DNA from: Streptomyces sp. JB150
GTDB lineage: Bacteria > Actinomycetota > Actinomycetes > Streptomycetales > Streptomycetaceae
Assembly: GCF_011193355.1 (NCBI RefSeq)
Contig: NZ_CP049780.1
Span: 6,299,798 to 6,363,797, forward strand
Reading direction: 5' to 3'
Length of the DNA stretch: 64,000 nucleotides
The notes under the pieces were generated by a model. It had not been told where the DNA came from. It worked only from the letters and a program-made list of their open reading frames with translations, and made no database searches. This document shows, piece by piece, positions 10,226 to 18,590 of this stretch. The first letter of the stretch is position 1. The number at the start of each line of letters is the position of its first letter. The translations under genes were made by a program, and so were the position numbers.

Positions 10226-12211
10226 GTGTCCGCGACTCTCGCTCCCCAGACGACCCCTGTCCGCTCCCTGACGCCGCCGCGCCGCCGCACCCGCGTCCTC
10301 GCCCTGCCCGAGGCCCGCTGGGCGCTCGCCGCGCTGGTCGCCTTCCTGCTGGGCCTCGCGCTCGACCTCGGGGGCGCGCCCGTGTGGGCCTACGGCATCC
10401 CGTACGCGGTCGCCTACGTGACCGGCGGCTGGGAACCGGCCCTCGAAGGCCTGCGCGCCCTGCGCGAGAAGACCCTCGACGTCGACCTGCTGATGATCGT
10501 CGCCGCCCTGGGCGCGGCCGGGATCGGCCAGGTCCTCGACGGCGCGCTGCTCATCGTCATCTTCGCCACCTCCGGCGCCCTGGAGGCCCTGGCCACCGCT
10601 CGCACCGCCGACTCGGTGCGCGGCCTGCTCGACCTGGCGCCCGCCACCGCGACCCGGGTCCGCGCCGACGGCACCGAGGAGACCGTGCCGACCGCCGACC
10701 TCGCCGTCGGCGACGTCCTGCTGATCCGCCCGGGGGAGCGGATCGGCGCCGACGGCACGGTCCTGGACGGCACCAGCGAGGCCGACCAGGCCACGATTAC
10801 CGGCGAGCCCCTGCCGGTGGTCAAGCGCCCCGGCGACGAGGTCTTCGCCGGCACCCTCAACGGCACCGGCTCGCTCCGGGTCCGCGTCGACCGCGACCCC
10901 GCCGACTCCGTCATCGCCCGCATCGTCACCCTGGTCGAGGAGGCGTCCCGCACCAAGGCGCCCACCCAGCTGTTCATCGAGAAGATCGAACAGCGGTACG
11001 CCGTGGGCGTGGTGGCCGCCACCCTCGCCGTCTTCGCCGTCCCCCTCGCCTTCGGCGAGAACCTCACCGAGGCCCTGCTCCGCGCGATGACCTTCATGAT
11101 CGTCGCCTCCCCGTGCGCGGTCGTCCTCGCCACCATGCCGCCGCTGCTGTCCGCCATCGCCAACGCCGGCCGGCACGGCGTCCTGGTCAAGTCGGCCGTC
11201 GCGATGGAACGCCTCGGCGAGGTCGACGCCACCGCCCTCGACAAGACCGGCACCCTCACCGAGGGCACCCCCGAGGTCACGGCCGCACGGCCGCTGCCCG
11301 GCTCCGGGCTCGACGAGGACCGGCTGCTGGCCCTCGCCGCCGCGGCGGAGCACCCCAGCGAGCACCCGCTGGCCCGGGCGGTCGTGGCGGCGGCGCGGGC
11401 CCGCGACCTGCCGATCGCCACGGCGCAGGAGTTCACCGCGACGCCGGGGGAGGGCGTCACCGCGACGGTGGACGGCCGGCGGATCACGGTCGGCCGGCCG
11501 AAGGACGCCGTCCACACCGAAGACCCCGGCCGAGGCTCCCTGCCCGGCGACCGGGGCCCCGGCTCCGGTGACCCGCGCGGCGCCACCGTCGTCACCGTCA
11601 CCCGCGACGGCGTCCCCGTCGGCACCCTCGCCCTCACCGACCGCCTGCGCCCCGACGCCGCGGCGACCACCGCCGAGCTGACCGCCCTCACCGGCACCGC
11701 CCCGGTCCTCCTCACCGGCGACAACGCGCACACCGCCGCCCGCGTCGCCGAGGCCACCGGGCTCACCGACGTCCGCGCGGAACTGCTGCCCGAGGACAAG
11801 GTGAAGGCCGTCCGCGCCCTCCAGGAGTCCGGCCGCAAGGTGTTGTTCGTCGGCGACGGCGTCAACGACGCGCCCGCCCTCGCCGCCGCCCACTCCGGCA
11901 TCGCGATGGGGCGCGCCGGGTCCGACCTGGCGCTGGAGACCGCCGACGCGGTCATCGTCCGCGACGAACTCGCCACCGTCCCCGCGGTCGTCCGCCTGTC
12001 CCGCGCCGCCCGCCGCCTGGTGGTGCAGAACCTGGTCATCGCCGGCACCTTCATCACCGTCCTCGTCGTCTGGGACCTGGCCGGCCACCTCCCGCTGCCG
12101 CTCGGCGTCGCCGGCCACGAGGGATCGACCGTGCTGGTCGGACTGAACGGGCTGCGGCTGCTGCGGGAGTCCGCGTGGCGATCCGGGTCCGCGCAGGCCG
12201 GCCGAGGATGA
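10226..12211 (+). CDS. P1B-4-type heavy-metal exporting ATPase, CtpJ/CoaT-like
   Basis: Transition-metal efflux pump of the cytoplasmic membrane, 661 aa, GTG start at 10226 with GGTGAGG upstream. It lacks N-terminal Cys-rich metal-binding domains. Key motifs are TGEPLPV in the actuator domain, SPC in the metal-transport helix (MIVASPCAVV), the phosphorylated Asp in DKTGTLTEG, GDGVNDAP, and HEGSTVLVGLNGLRLL in the last helix. SPC plus HEGS/T without a CPx motif marks subgroup P1B-4, associated with Co2+, Ni2+ or Fe2+ export. A Gly/Pro/Asp-rich insert sits in the nucleotide domain near residues 432-455. Its partner is the divergent ArsR gene. Confidence 0.9.
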   Translation: MSATLAPQTTPVRSLTPPRRRTRVLALPEARWALAALVAFLLGLALDLGGAPVWAYGIPYAVAYVTGGWEPALEGLRALREKTLDVDLLMIVAALGAAGIGQVLDGALLIVIFATSGALEALATARTADSVRGLLDLAPATATRVRADGTEETVPTADLAVGDVLLIRPGERIGADGTVLDGTSEADQATITGEPLPVVKRPGDEVFAGTLNGTGSLRVRVDRDPADSVIARIVTLVEEASRTKAPTQLFIEKIEQRYAVGVVAATLAVFAVPLAFGENLTEALLRAMTFMIVASPCAVVLATMPPLLSAIANAGRHGVLVKSAVAMERLGEVDATALDKTGTLTEGTPEVTAARPLPGSGLDEDRLLALAAAAEHPSEHPLARAVVAAARARDLPIATAQEFTATPGEGVTATVDGRRITVGRPKDAVHTEDPGRGSLPGDRGPGSGDPRGATVVTVTRDGVPVGTLALTDRLRPDAAATTAELTALTGTAPVLLTGDNAHTAARVAEATGLTDVRAELLPEDKVKAVRALQESGRKVLFVGDGVNDAPALAAAHSGIAMGRAGSDLALETADAVIVRDELATVPAVVRLSRAARRLVVQNLVIAGTFITVLVVWDLAGHLPLPLGVAGHEGSTVLVGLNGLRLLRESAWRSGSAQAGRG

Positions 12212-12272
12212 TGTCGGAATCTCGCCAGCCCGTGGGCGGCCGGTGCCCGATGCTGGACGCATGCAGACGGGA

Positions 12273-13742
12273 ATGCACACCGACACCGAGCGCTGTGTCC
12301 GCGCCGTCCAGTCCAAGGACGCCCGGTTCGACGGCTGGTTCTTCACCGCCGTCCTGACGACGGGGATCTACTGCCGGCCCAGCTGCCCGGTCGTGCCGCC
12401 CAAGCCCGAGAACATGGTGTTCCACCCGAGCGCGGCGGCCTGCCAGCAGGCCGGCTTCCGGGCCTGCAAGCGCTGCCGCCCGGACACCACCCCCGGCTCC
12501 CCGGAGTGGAACCAGCGCGCGGACGCCGTCGCCCGGGCCATGCGGCTGATCGCCGACGGCGTCGTGGACCGCGAAGGCGTCCCCGGCCTCGCCGCCCGGC
12601 TCGGTTACAGCACCCGGCAGATCGAACGCCAGCTGCTCGCCGAGCTGGGCGCCGGCCCGCTCGCCCTGGCCCGCGCCCAGCGCGCCCAGACCGCCCGCCT
12701 GCTGATCGAGACGACGGCCCTGCCCATGGCGGAGATCGCCTTCGCCGCGGGCTTCGCCTCCATCCGCACCTTCAACGACACCGTCCGCGAGGTGTACGCC
12801 CTCACCCCGAGCGAGCTGCGCGGCCGCACTCCGCGCGGGACCGCCCCGGCGACCCCCGGAGCGATCTCCCTCCGCCTCCCCTTCCGCGCCCCGCTCAACC
12901 CCGACAACCTCTTCGGCCACCTCGCCGCCACCGCCGTCCCCGGCGTCGAGGAGTGGCGCGCCGGCGCCTACCGCCGCACCCTGCGCCTCCCGTACGGCCA
13001 CGGCGTCGCCGCCCTGACCCCGAAGCCGGACCACATCGCCTGCCGCCTCACCCTCACCGACCTGCGCGACCTGCCCGTCGCCATCAGCCGCTGCCGCCGC
13101 CTGCTCGACCTGGACGCCGACCCGGTCGCCGTCGACGACCGGCTGCGCACCGACCCGGTCCTCGCCCCGCTGGTCGACAAGGCACCCGGCCGGCGCGTCC
13201 CGCGCACCGTGGACGAGGCCGAGTTCGCCGTCCGGGCCGTGCTCGGCCAGCAGGTGTCCACGGCCGCCGCGCGCACCCACGCCGCCCGCCTCGTCACCGC
13301 GCACGGCGAGCGGATCGACGACCCGGAGGGCGGCCTCACCCACCTCTTCCCGACACCGGACGCGCTCGCCGCCGCCGACCCGCAGTCCCTGGCGATGCCC
13401 CGCACCCGCCGCACCACGTTCACCACCCTGGTCCGCGAACTCGCCGACGGATCACTCCGGTTGGGCGTGGAGAGCGACTGGGCGCAGACCCGCGCCCGGC
13501 TCCTGGCCCTGCCCGGCTTCGGCCCCTGGACGGTGGACGTCATCGCGATGCGCGCCCTCGGCGACCCCGACGCCTTCCTCCCCACCGACCTCGGCATCCG
13601 CCGCGCCGCCCGCGACCTGGGCCTGCCCGCCACCCCCGCGGCGCTCACCGCCCGCGCGGCGGCCTGGCGGCCCTGGCGGGCCTACGCCGTCCAGTACCTG
13701 TGGGCGACGGACAACCACCCCATCAACTTCCTTCCGGTCTAG
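12273..13742 (+). CDS. alkA: Ada metal-binding domain - AraC HTH - AlkA DNA glycosylase fusion
   Basis: Alkylation-damage sensor and repair enzyme of 489 aa. Residues 1-75 are the Ada N-domain, with zinc cysteines in YCRPSC and ACKRC; the first cysteine accepts methyl from phosphotriesters in Ada. Residues about 80-185 are an AraC-type DNA-binding domain. The remainder is AlkA, a helix-hairpin-helix 3-methyladenine glycosylase with LPGFGPWTVDVIAMRAL and the catalytic Asp of FLPTD. It therefore probably activates the adaptive response and also removes N3-alkylpurines. The O6-methyltransferase half of classical Ada is missing and is supplied by ogt, 9 bp downstream. The ATG at 12273 begins the conserved sequence; in-frame starts at 12243 and 12261 are also possible. 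Confidence 0.92.
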   Translation: MHTDTERCVRAVQSKDARFDGWFFTAVLTTGIYCRPSCPVVPPKPENMVFHPSAAACQQAGFRACKRCRPDTTPGSPEWNQRADAVARAMRLIADGVVDREGVPGLAARLGYSTRQIERQLLAELGAGPLALARAQRAQTARLLIETTALPMAEIAFAAGFASIRTFNDTVREVYALTPSELRGRTPRGTAPATPGAISLRLPFRAPLNPDNLFGHLAATAVPGVEEWRAGAYRRTLRLPYGHGVAALTPKPDHIACRLTLTDLRDLPVAISRCRRLLDLDADPVAVDDRLRTDPVLAPLVDKAPGRRVPRTVDEAEFAVRAVLGQQVSTAAARTHAARLVTAHGERIDDPEGGLTHLFPTPDALAAADPQSLAMPRTRRTTFTTLVRELADGSLRLGVESDWAQTRARLLALPGFGPWTVDVIAMRALGDPDAFLPTDLGIRRAARDLGLPATPAALTARAAAWRPWRAYAVQYLWATDNHPINFLPV

Positions 13743-13751
13743 GGACGTCCA

Positions 13752-14339
13752 GTGACAGTGACCCAGCACCCTTCAGCGGCACAGCTTCCTTCAGCGACCC
13801 GCCACCCCTCGCCGGCACAGCACCCCTCACCGGCACGGCGCCCCTCACCGGCACAGCACCGCCGGCACACCGTGATCGACAGCCCGTACGGCCCGCTGAC
13901 CCTGGTCGCCGACGACGGCGTCCTGTGCGGCGTCTACATGGAGGACCAGCGCCACCGCCCCGCCGAGGACACCTTCGGCCCCCGCGACGAGCGCCCCTTC
14001 GCCGAGGCCGAGGCCCAGCTCGAGGCCTACTTCGCGGGCGAGCTGACCGAGTTCACGCTCCCGCTCCGGCTGCACGGCACCCCGTTCCAGCGCCGCGTCT
14101 GGGAGCACCTGCGCACCATCCCGTACGGCGAGACCCGCACCTACGGGCAGCTCGCCACCGCCCTCGGCAACCCCAAGGCGTCGCGCGCGGTCGGCCTCGC
14201 CAACGGCCGCAACCCCATCGGCATCATCGTCCCCTGCCACCGCGTCGTCGGCACCGACGGCAGCCTCACCGGCTACGGCGGCGGACTGGCCCGCAAACAG
14301 CGCCTGCTGGACTTCGAGGCGGGCACGGCCCTGTTCTGA
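13752..14339 (+). CDS. ogt: Methylated-DNA--protein-cysteine methyltransferase with repeat-built N-terminus
   Basis: Suicide enzyme that transfers methyl from O6-methylguanine in DNA to its own cysteine. The active-site PCHRV lies in [20 protein letters not shown], and the DNA-binding RAVG segment precedes it ([16 protein letters not shown]). Conserved sequence starts at about residue 39 ([12 protein letters not shown]). The first 35 residues are five copies of a hexapeptide of the type QHPSPA, encoded by a tandem DNA repeat, and are probably a recent expansion. The GTG at 13752 is the likely start, giving 195 aa. It is probably in one transcript with the Ada-AlkA gene. Confidence 0.93.
   Translation: MTVTQHPSAAQLPSATRHPSPAQHPSPARRPSPAQHRRHTVIDSPYGPLTLVADDGVLCGVYMEDQRHRPAEDTFGPRDERPFAEAEAQLEAYFAGELTEFTLPLRLHGTPFQRRVWEHLRTIPYGETRTYGQLATALGNPKASRAVGLANGRNPIGIIVPCHRVVGTDGSLTGYGGGLARKQRLLDFEAGTALF
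13764..13853 (+). repeat. Five 18-bp tandem repeats coding for QHPSPA-type hexapeptides
   Basis: In-frame 18-bp units start at 13764, 13782, 13800, 13818 and 13836 with consensus CAGCACCCCTCACCGGCA. The later copies are most alike. They lie inside the 5' end of ogt and keep the reading frame. The copy number is likely to vary among strains. Confidence 0.88.
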
Positions 14340-14360
14340 CCCGGGCGCCCGCCGGGCCAC

Positions 14361-15107
14361 TCAGCCGCCGGGCGACGGCTCCGGGCCGGCCAGCCTGCGC
14401 AGAAGGCCGGGCAGGGCCGTGCCGATCGGCTCGCGGATCACCTCGTCGGCCAGCTCGTCGTACGGCGTCGGCTCGGCGTTGACGATGATCAGGCGGGCGC
14501 CGTGGTCGGCGGCCACGCCCGCGAGACCGGCGGCGGGCTGCACCTGGAGGCTGGTGCCGACGGCGACGAACACCTGGCACGCCTTCGTGATCGCGACCGC
14601 CTCGCCCAGCACCATCGGGTCCAGGCGTTCGCCGAACATCACCGTCGCCGGCTTGAGGATGCCGCCGCACTCCCGGCACGGCGGGTCCGGCTCACCGGCG
14701 TCGAGCCGGGCGAGGGCGTCCTCCATGGGGCCGCGCGCGTGGCACGCCGTACACACGTACCGGCGTGCCGTGCCGTGCAGTTCCAGCACCTTGCGGTCGG
14801 GCATCCCGGCCAGCTGGTGCAGGCCGTCCACGTTCTGGGTGATCACCCGCACCGGCACTCCGGACCTCTCCAGCTCCGCCACCGCCAGGTGCGCCGCGTT
14901 CGGCCGGGCGTCGAGCGTCCCGGCCTCGCGGCGCATCCGCCAGGAGCGGCGACGGATCTCCGGATCGCCCATGTAGTACTCGTACGTCACCAGCTTCTCG
15001 GCCTGCGGATCCCGCTGCCAGAGACCGTTCGGGCCGCGGTAGTCGGGGATGCCGGAGTCGGTGGAGATCCCCGCTCCGGTCAGCAGGGCGACGAGGGGCT
15101 TGCTCAT
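14361..15107 (-). CDS. Sir2-family NAD-dependent protein deacylase (sirtuin)
   Basis: Removes acyl groups from lysines using NAD+ and releases nicotinamide and O-acyl-ADP-ribose. The 248-residue product has the NAD motif GAGISTDSGIPDYRG at its N-terminus, TQNVDGLH, the catalytic histidine in LELHGT, two zinc-binding Cys pairs (CTAC and CREC), and NVGTS-like VAVGTSLQVQPAAG. The start is the ATG at 15107. It is divergent from a VapB-like gene. Two further minus-strand genes, for a NUDIX hydrolase and an ADP-ribosylglycohydrolase, lie within 2 kb upstream. Confidence 0.93.
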   Translation of the reverse strand: MSKPLVALLTGAGISTDSGIPDYRGPNGLWQRDPQAEKLVTYEYYMGDPEIRRRSWRMRREAGTLDARPNAAHLAVAELERSGVPVRVITQNVDGLHQLAGMPDRKVLELHGTARRYVCTACHARGPMEDALARLDAGEPDPPCRECGGILKPATVMFGERLDPMVLGEAVAITKACQVFVAVGTSLQVQPAAGLAGVAADHGARLIIVNAEPTPYDELADEVIREPIGTALPGLLRRLAGPEPSPGG

Positions 15108-15185
15108 GGCGCCGAGCGTAGGCCGGGCCGGACGGCCGAAGCGAACGCATATCCGCACCGTGGAGGCCGGTGCTAAGGTCCGCGC

Positions 15186-15383
15186 ATGGCCAAGGTCACC
15201 GTCTCGCTCGACGCCGAACTCGTCGTGGAAGCCATGGTGCTCGCCGGTGTCGGCAGCCCCCAGGACGCGGTCGAACTCGTCCTGCGCGACTACATCCGGC
15301 GCGGCCACCGCACCGAGGCCCGCCTCGCCACCCGCGACGAGGCGCTGCGCGAGGTCGACGTCAAGCCGCGCGACGAGGGCTGA
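15186..15383 (+). CDS. Orphan VapB-like antitoxin-type protein
   Basis: A 65-residue protein with a ribbon-helix-helix-like N-terminus (KVTVSLDAELVVEAMVL) and the segment SPQDAVELVLRDYIRR, typical of VapB antitoxins (DUF2191-like). The C-terminus is short and charged. No PIN-domain VapC or other toxin gene follows. The next gene, 15 bp away, is a convergent NUDIX hydrolase. It may be a solitary regulator or an antitoxin acting on a toxin encoded elsewhere. Starts at the ATG at 15186, which has no strong ribosome binding site. Confidence 0.75.
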   Translation: MAKVTVSLDAELVVEAMVLAGVGSPQDAVELVLRDYIRRGHRTEARLATRDEALREVDVKPRDEG

Positions 15384-15398
15384 GCCCCGTCGCACGGG

Positions 15399-15893
15399 TC
15401 ACGCCACGCGCCGGCCGTTCTCCAGCTCCACCGGACCCGAGCCGTCCGCCAGGACGTCCAGGGCGGCCAGGACGCGGTGGCCCAGGGCGTCCGGCAGGTA
15501 GTCGGTCAGCTCCTCGCGGGGGACCAGCCGCCAGGACAGCAGTTCCTCCTCCTGGAGCCGGATGGCCTTGAAGTCGTCCTCGTCGAGCACACCGCCGTCG
15601 TACAGGTACGCCACCAGCGGCGGCCGGCCGGGCCCCTGCACCCAGTCCACGGCGAGCAGCCGGCCGATCGTGCGGTCGAGGCCGATCTCCTCGGCCGTCT
15701 CGCGGCGCGCGCCCTGGCGCGGGGTCTCGCCGTCGTCGGACTCGACGGTGCCGCCCGGCAGCGCCCAGCCCTCCCGGTAGTTGGGTTCGACGAGCAGCAC
15801 CCGTCCCTCGGCGTCCCGGAAGAGCGCGGCGGCCCCGGCGAGCACCCGGGGCAGGCCGGCGATGTACGCGGCGAAGTCCTGAGCGTTGGTCAT
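15399..15893 (-). CDS. NUDIX hydrolase
   Basis: The 164-residue product has a complete Nudix box: GGTVESDDGETPRQGARRE followed by TAEEIGL, with all metal-binding Glu residues. Preceding WALPGG and following VDWVQGPGRPPL are typical of housecleaning enzymes that cleave nucleoside diphosphates linked to another group. Substrate is not certain; ADP-ribose and oxidised nucleotides are both possible. It lies between the Sir2 and ADP-ribosylglycohydrolase genes on the same strand, which makes ADP-ribose derivatives an attractive but unproven substrate. Start at the ATG at 15893. Confidence 0.88.
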   Translation of the reverse strand: MTNAQDFAAYIAGLPRVLAGAAALFRDAEGRVLLVEPNYREGWALPGGTVESDDGETPRQGARRETAEEIGLDRTIGRLLAVDWVQGPGRPPLVAYLYDGGVLDEDDFKAIRLQEEELLSWRLVPREELTDYLPDALGHRVLAALDVLADGSGPVELENGRRVA

Positions 15894-15987
15894 CCTGGAA
15901 GGGTAACCAGCGCGCGGGGCCGCCATCCCCGGCGCGCGAAGCCCGCCCGTGCGGCAGCGCGCCGCCCCGCACCTCACCCGCGCCGCC

Positions 15988-17064
15988 CTACGCCTCCGCC
16001 CCCGCCAGCCGCAGCGTCCGCTCCGCCAGCTCGCTGATCCGCACCCCGTCGAAGCCGAACACCGCGCTGCGCACCGTGTCCCGCAGCGGTTCGGTCCACT
16101 GCGGCGGGATGCCCCGCGCACCGCCCAGCACCCCGGCCACCGAGCCCGCCGTGGCCCCGTTGGAGTCGGTGTCGAGGCCGCCGCGCACGGTGAGCGCGAT
16201 CGTGCGGGTGAAGTCGCCGTCGCCGTACAGCAGCCCCGCGGTGAGCACGGCCGCGTTCGGCACCACGTGGATCCAGTGCAGCCCCGCGGTCTCCTCGGAC
16301 ACCGTCGCCAGCGTGTCCTGCCAGGCCATCCCGGTGTCGTGCAGCGAGACCACCCGGCGCACGGCGCGCGCCAGCCGGCTGCTCGCCGGGACGACGCCCA
16401 GCGCCGTGTCGACGGCGTGCCGGACCGTGGGCGCGGTGAACGCGGCGGAGATCAGCGCCGCCGCCCACATCGCGCCGTAGACGCCGTTGCCGGTGTGCGA
16501 GAGTACCGCGTCCCGGCGGGCCAGCGACGCCGCCTCCCGCGGGGCGCCGGGGCGGGTCCAGCCGTGCACGTCGGCGCGGATCAGGGCGCCAATCCACTCC
16601 TGGTAGGGGTTGTCGTACGTCGCGGTCAGCGGCGGCCGCCGCCCGTTCGCGAGATTGCGGTAGGCGGCGCGCTCCGCCGTGAAGGTCTGCAGATACGGCA
16701 GCCGCAGCAGCCACAGGTCGCCGACCTGCTCGGTACTGAAGCCGAAGCCGTACGTCTCCAGCAGGTGCAGCCCGAGGATCGCGTAGTCGACGTCGTCGTC
16801 GCGGCAGCTGCCGTCGATCCGGCCCCGGACGCACGCGCGCCACTCCGGGCGCAGCGGCGGCAGGTCGTGGGCGTCGGCGGGTGGCTCGGGCAGGTAGTCG
16901 GTCAGCGGCAGGGCGCCGGCGCGGCGCAGATAGCGGTCGATGCGCTCGCGGGTCCACACCTCGCCCTGCTCGACCGGCTTGCCCAGCATGTTGCCCGCGA
17001 TCCGGCCCAGCCAGCCGCCGAGGACGCGGTCGGCGAGGTCCGGTGGGGTGCCTGGAGAGGTCAT
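15988..17064 (-). CDS. ADP-ribosylglycohydrolase (DraG/ARH) family protein
   Basis: The 358-residue all-helical enzyme family removes ADP-ribose from proteins or hydrolyses ADP-ribose conjugates using two Mg2+ or Mn2+ ions. The family landmarks are GGWLGRIAGNMLGKPVE near the N-terminus, the DDDVDYAI metal motif at about residues 88-95, and GGLDTDSNGATAGSVAG near the C-terminus, which corresponds to the conserved GGDTDTNGA. It ends 94 bp before the start of the NUDIX gene and is probably co-transcribed with it. The start is the ATG at 17064. A 13-bp inverted repeat, ACGGGTTACCCGT (17070-17082), lies just upstream and could be an operator. Confidence 0.88.
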   Translation of the reverse strand: MTSPGTPPDLADRVLGGWLGRIAGNMLGKPVEQGEVWTRERIDRYLRRAGALPLTDYLPEPPADAHDLPPLRPEWRACVRGRIDGSCRDDDVDYAILGLHLLETYGFGFSTEQVGDLWLLRLPYLQTFTAERAAYRNLANGRRPPLTATYDNPYQEWIGALIRADVHGWTRPGAPREAASLARRDAVLSHTGNGVYGAMWAAALISAAFTAPTVRHAVDTALGVVPASSRLARAVRRVVSLHDTGMAWQDTLATVSEETAGLHWIHVVPNAAVLTAGLLYGDGDFTRTIALTVRGGLDTDSNGATAGSVAGVLGGARGIPPQWTEPLRDTVRSAVFGFDGVRISELAERTLRLAGAEA

Positions 17065-17069
17065 GCCTG

Positions 17070-17082
17070 ACGGGTTACCCGT
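17070..17082. promoter_or_regulatory. Short palindrome before the ADP-ribosylglycohydrolase gene
   Basis: ACGGGT and ACCCGT are perfect inverted arms around one base, 6 bp upstream of the minus-strand start at 17064. It could bind a repressor or be chance in GC-rich DNA. Confidence 0.3.
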
Positions 17083-17224
17083 TTCGCGTGCCCGCCACCG
17101 GCCCGCCGGACGGCGTTCCACGCTCCGGGCAGGGGCATGACGGCGGGGGCGCCTTGCGGTTATGGTCGCAGCGGCGCGACTGCCTTGACGTGGGCAAGGC
17201 TCGAAGAGCAAGGGGAAAAGCAAG

Positions 17225-18382
17225 GTGGCTGACGCTGCACAGGACGGCGCCCGCAGGGTGCTCGTCGCCGCGGACAAGTTCAAGGGCTCGCTGACCGCCG
17301 TACAGGTCGCCGAGCGGGTCACCGCCGGGCTGCGCCGGGTCGTACCGGACCTCGCTGTCGAGGCGATGCCCGTGGCCGACGGCGGCGACGGCACCGTGGC
17401 CGCGGCGGTCGCCGCAGGCTTCGAGCGCCGTGAGGTGCGGGTCGCGGGGCCGCTGGGCGACGAGGTGACCGCCGCGTTCGCGCTGCGCGGGGACACCGCG
17501 GTCGTGGAGATGGCGGAAGCCAGCGGGCTGCAGCGGCTGCCGGAGGGCGTCTTCGCCGCGCTGACCGCGTCCACGTACGGCTCGGGGGAGCTGCTGCGCG
17601 CCGCGCTGGACGCCGGGGCCCGCTCGATCGTCTTCGGCGTCGGCGGCAGCGCGACGACGGACGGCGGCGCGGGCATGCTGGCCGCGCTCGGGGCGCGGTT
17701 CCTCGACGCCGAGGGCGCGCCGGTGCCGTCCGGCGGCGGAGGCCTCGCCGCCCTCGCCTCGGCCGACCTGTCCGGCCTCGACCCGCGCCTCGCCGAGGTC
17801 GAGCTGGTCCTCGCATCCGACGTCGACAACCCGCTGACCGGCCCGAAGGGCGCCCCGGCGGTGTACGGCCCGCAGAAGGGCGCCTCGCCGGACGACGTGG
17901 CCGCCCTGGACGCGGCGCTCGCCCACTACGCGAAGGTGCTCGCCGGGACGCCCGGCGTCGGCGCGAAGGCCGCCGAGTACGCCGAGTCGCCGGGCGCGGG
18001 CGCGGCCGGCGGCATCGGGTACGGCGCGCTGCTGATCGGCGCCCGCTTCCGGCCCGGTATCGAGGTCATGCTGGACGTCCTCGGCTTCGCCCCGGCGCTG
18101 GAGCGGGCCGACCTGGTGATCACGGGCGAGGGCTCCCTGGACGAGCAGACCCTGCACGGCAAGGCCCCCGCGGGCGTCGCCGCGGCCGCCCGCGCGGCCG
18201 GCAAGGAGGTCGTCGCGGTCTGCGGACGGCTGGCGCTGGCGCCCGAGGCGCTGGGGCGGGCGGGGATCCGCCGCGCGTACCCCCTCACGGAGATCGAACC
18301 GGACGTGGCGAAGTGCATCGCCGACGCCGGACCGATCCTGGAGCGGGTGGCGGAGTCCATCGCGCGGGACTTCCTGAGCTGA
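17225..18382 (+). CDS. Glycerate 2-kinase (GarK/GlxK family)
   Basis: Phosphorylates D-glycerate with ATP, feeding glyoxylate- or serine-derived glycerate into glycolysis; cytoplasmic. The 385-residue length matches the family. Recognisable segments are VAADKFKGSLTA at the N-terminus, PVADGGDGT, the long glycine motif FGVGGSATTDGGAGML, ASDVDNPLTGPKGA and VITGEGSLDEQTLHGKAPAG. GTG start at 17225, the first residue of the conserved sequence. It is isolated from other glyoxylate genes. A strong bidirectional terminator lies 160 bp downstream. Confidence 0.93.
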   Translation: MADAAQDGARRVLVAADKFKGSLTAVQVAERVTAGLRRVVPDLAVEAMPVADGGDGTVAAAVAAGFERREVRVAGPLGDEVTAAFALRGDTAVVEMAEASGLQRLPEGVFAALTASTYGSGELLRAALDAGARSIVFGVGGSATTDGGAGMLAALGARFLDAEGAPVPSGGGGLAALASADLSGLDPRLAEVELVLASDVDNPLTGPKGAPAVYGPQKGASPDDVAALDAALAHYAKVLAGTPGVGAKAAEYAESPGAGAAGGIGYGALLIGARFRPGIEVMLDVLGFAPALERADLVITGEGSLDEQTLHGKAPAGVAAAARAAGKEVVAVCGRLALAPEALGRAGIRRAYPLTEIEPDVAKCIADAGPILERVAESIARDFLS

Positions 18383-18420
18383 GACCCGGGCGGGCGGCCA
18401 ATCTGCGCCCTGCCTCTCCT

Positions 18421-18493
18421 CCTCGGGGGCTGCCGCCCCCGGACCCCCGCCTCGGCCCTGGACGGGCCTCGTCCTCAAGCGCCGGACGGGCTG
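18421..18493. repeat. Streptomyces-type intergenic GC-rich repeat
   Basis: The stretch beginning CCTCGGGGGCTGCCGCCCCC and ending GCGCCGGACGGGCTG has the look of a sequence scattered between genes in many Streptomyces chromosomes (recalled, not searched). It includes a short GGGGGC-tgcc-GCCCCC hairpin. It lies after the glycerate kinase gene, before the terminator. Confidence 0.5.
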
Positions 18494-18540
18494 CTCTTCC
18501 GCACCCTGCCCTGACAGCGCGCCCCGCCCCTCCGCACACG

Positions 18541-18576
18541 CGAAAGGCCCCGAACCATCAGGTTCGGGGCCTTTCG
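18541..18576. terminator. Bidirectional terminator between glycerate kinase and pssA
   Basis: Perfect 16-bp stem (18541-18556 with 18561-18576) closed by an ATCA loop, between convergent genes. A run of A's in the left arm and T's in the right arm fits use on both strands. Confidence 0.9.
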
Positions 18577-18590
18577 TCGTCGTAGGACCG

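Noticed and set aside
18383..18590. Possible tRNA or small RNA before pssA
   Set aside because: No cloverleaf or TTCRA loop found; contents are a common intergenic repeat and a terminator.
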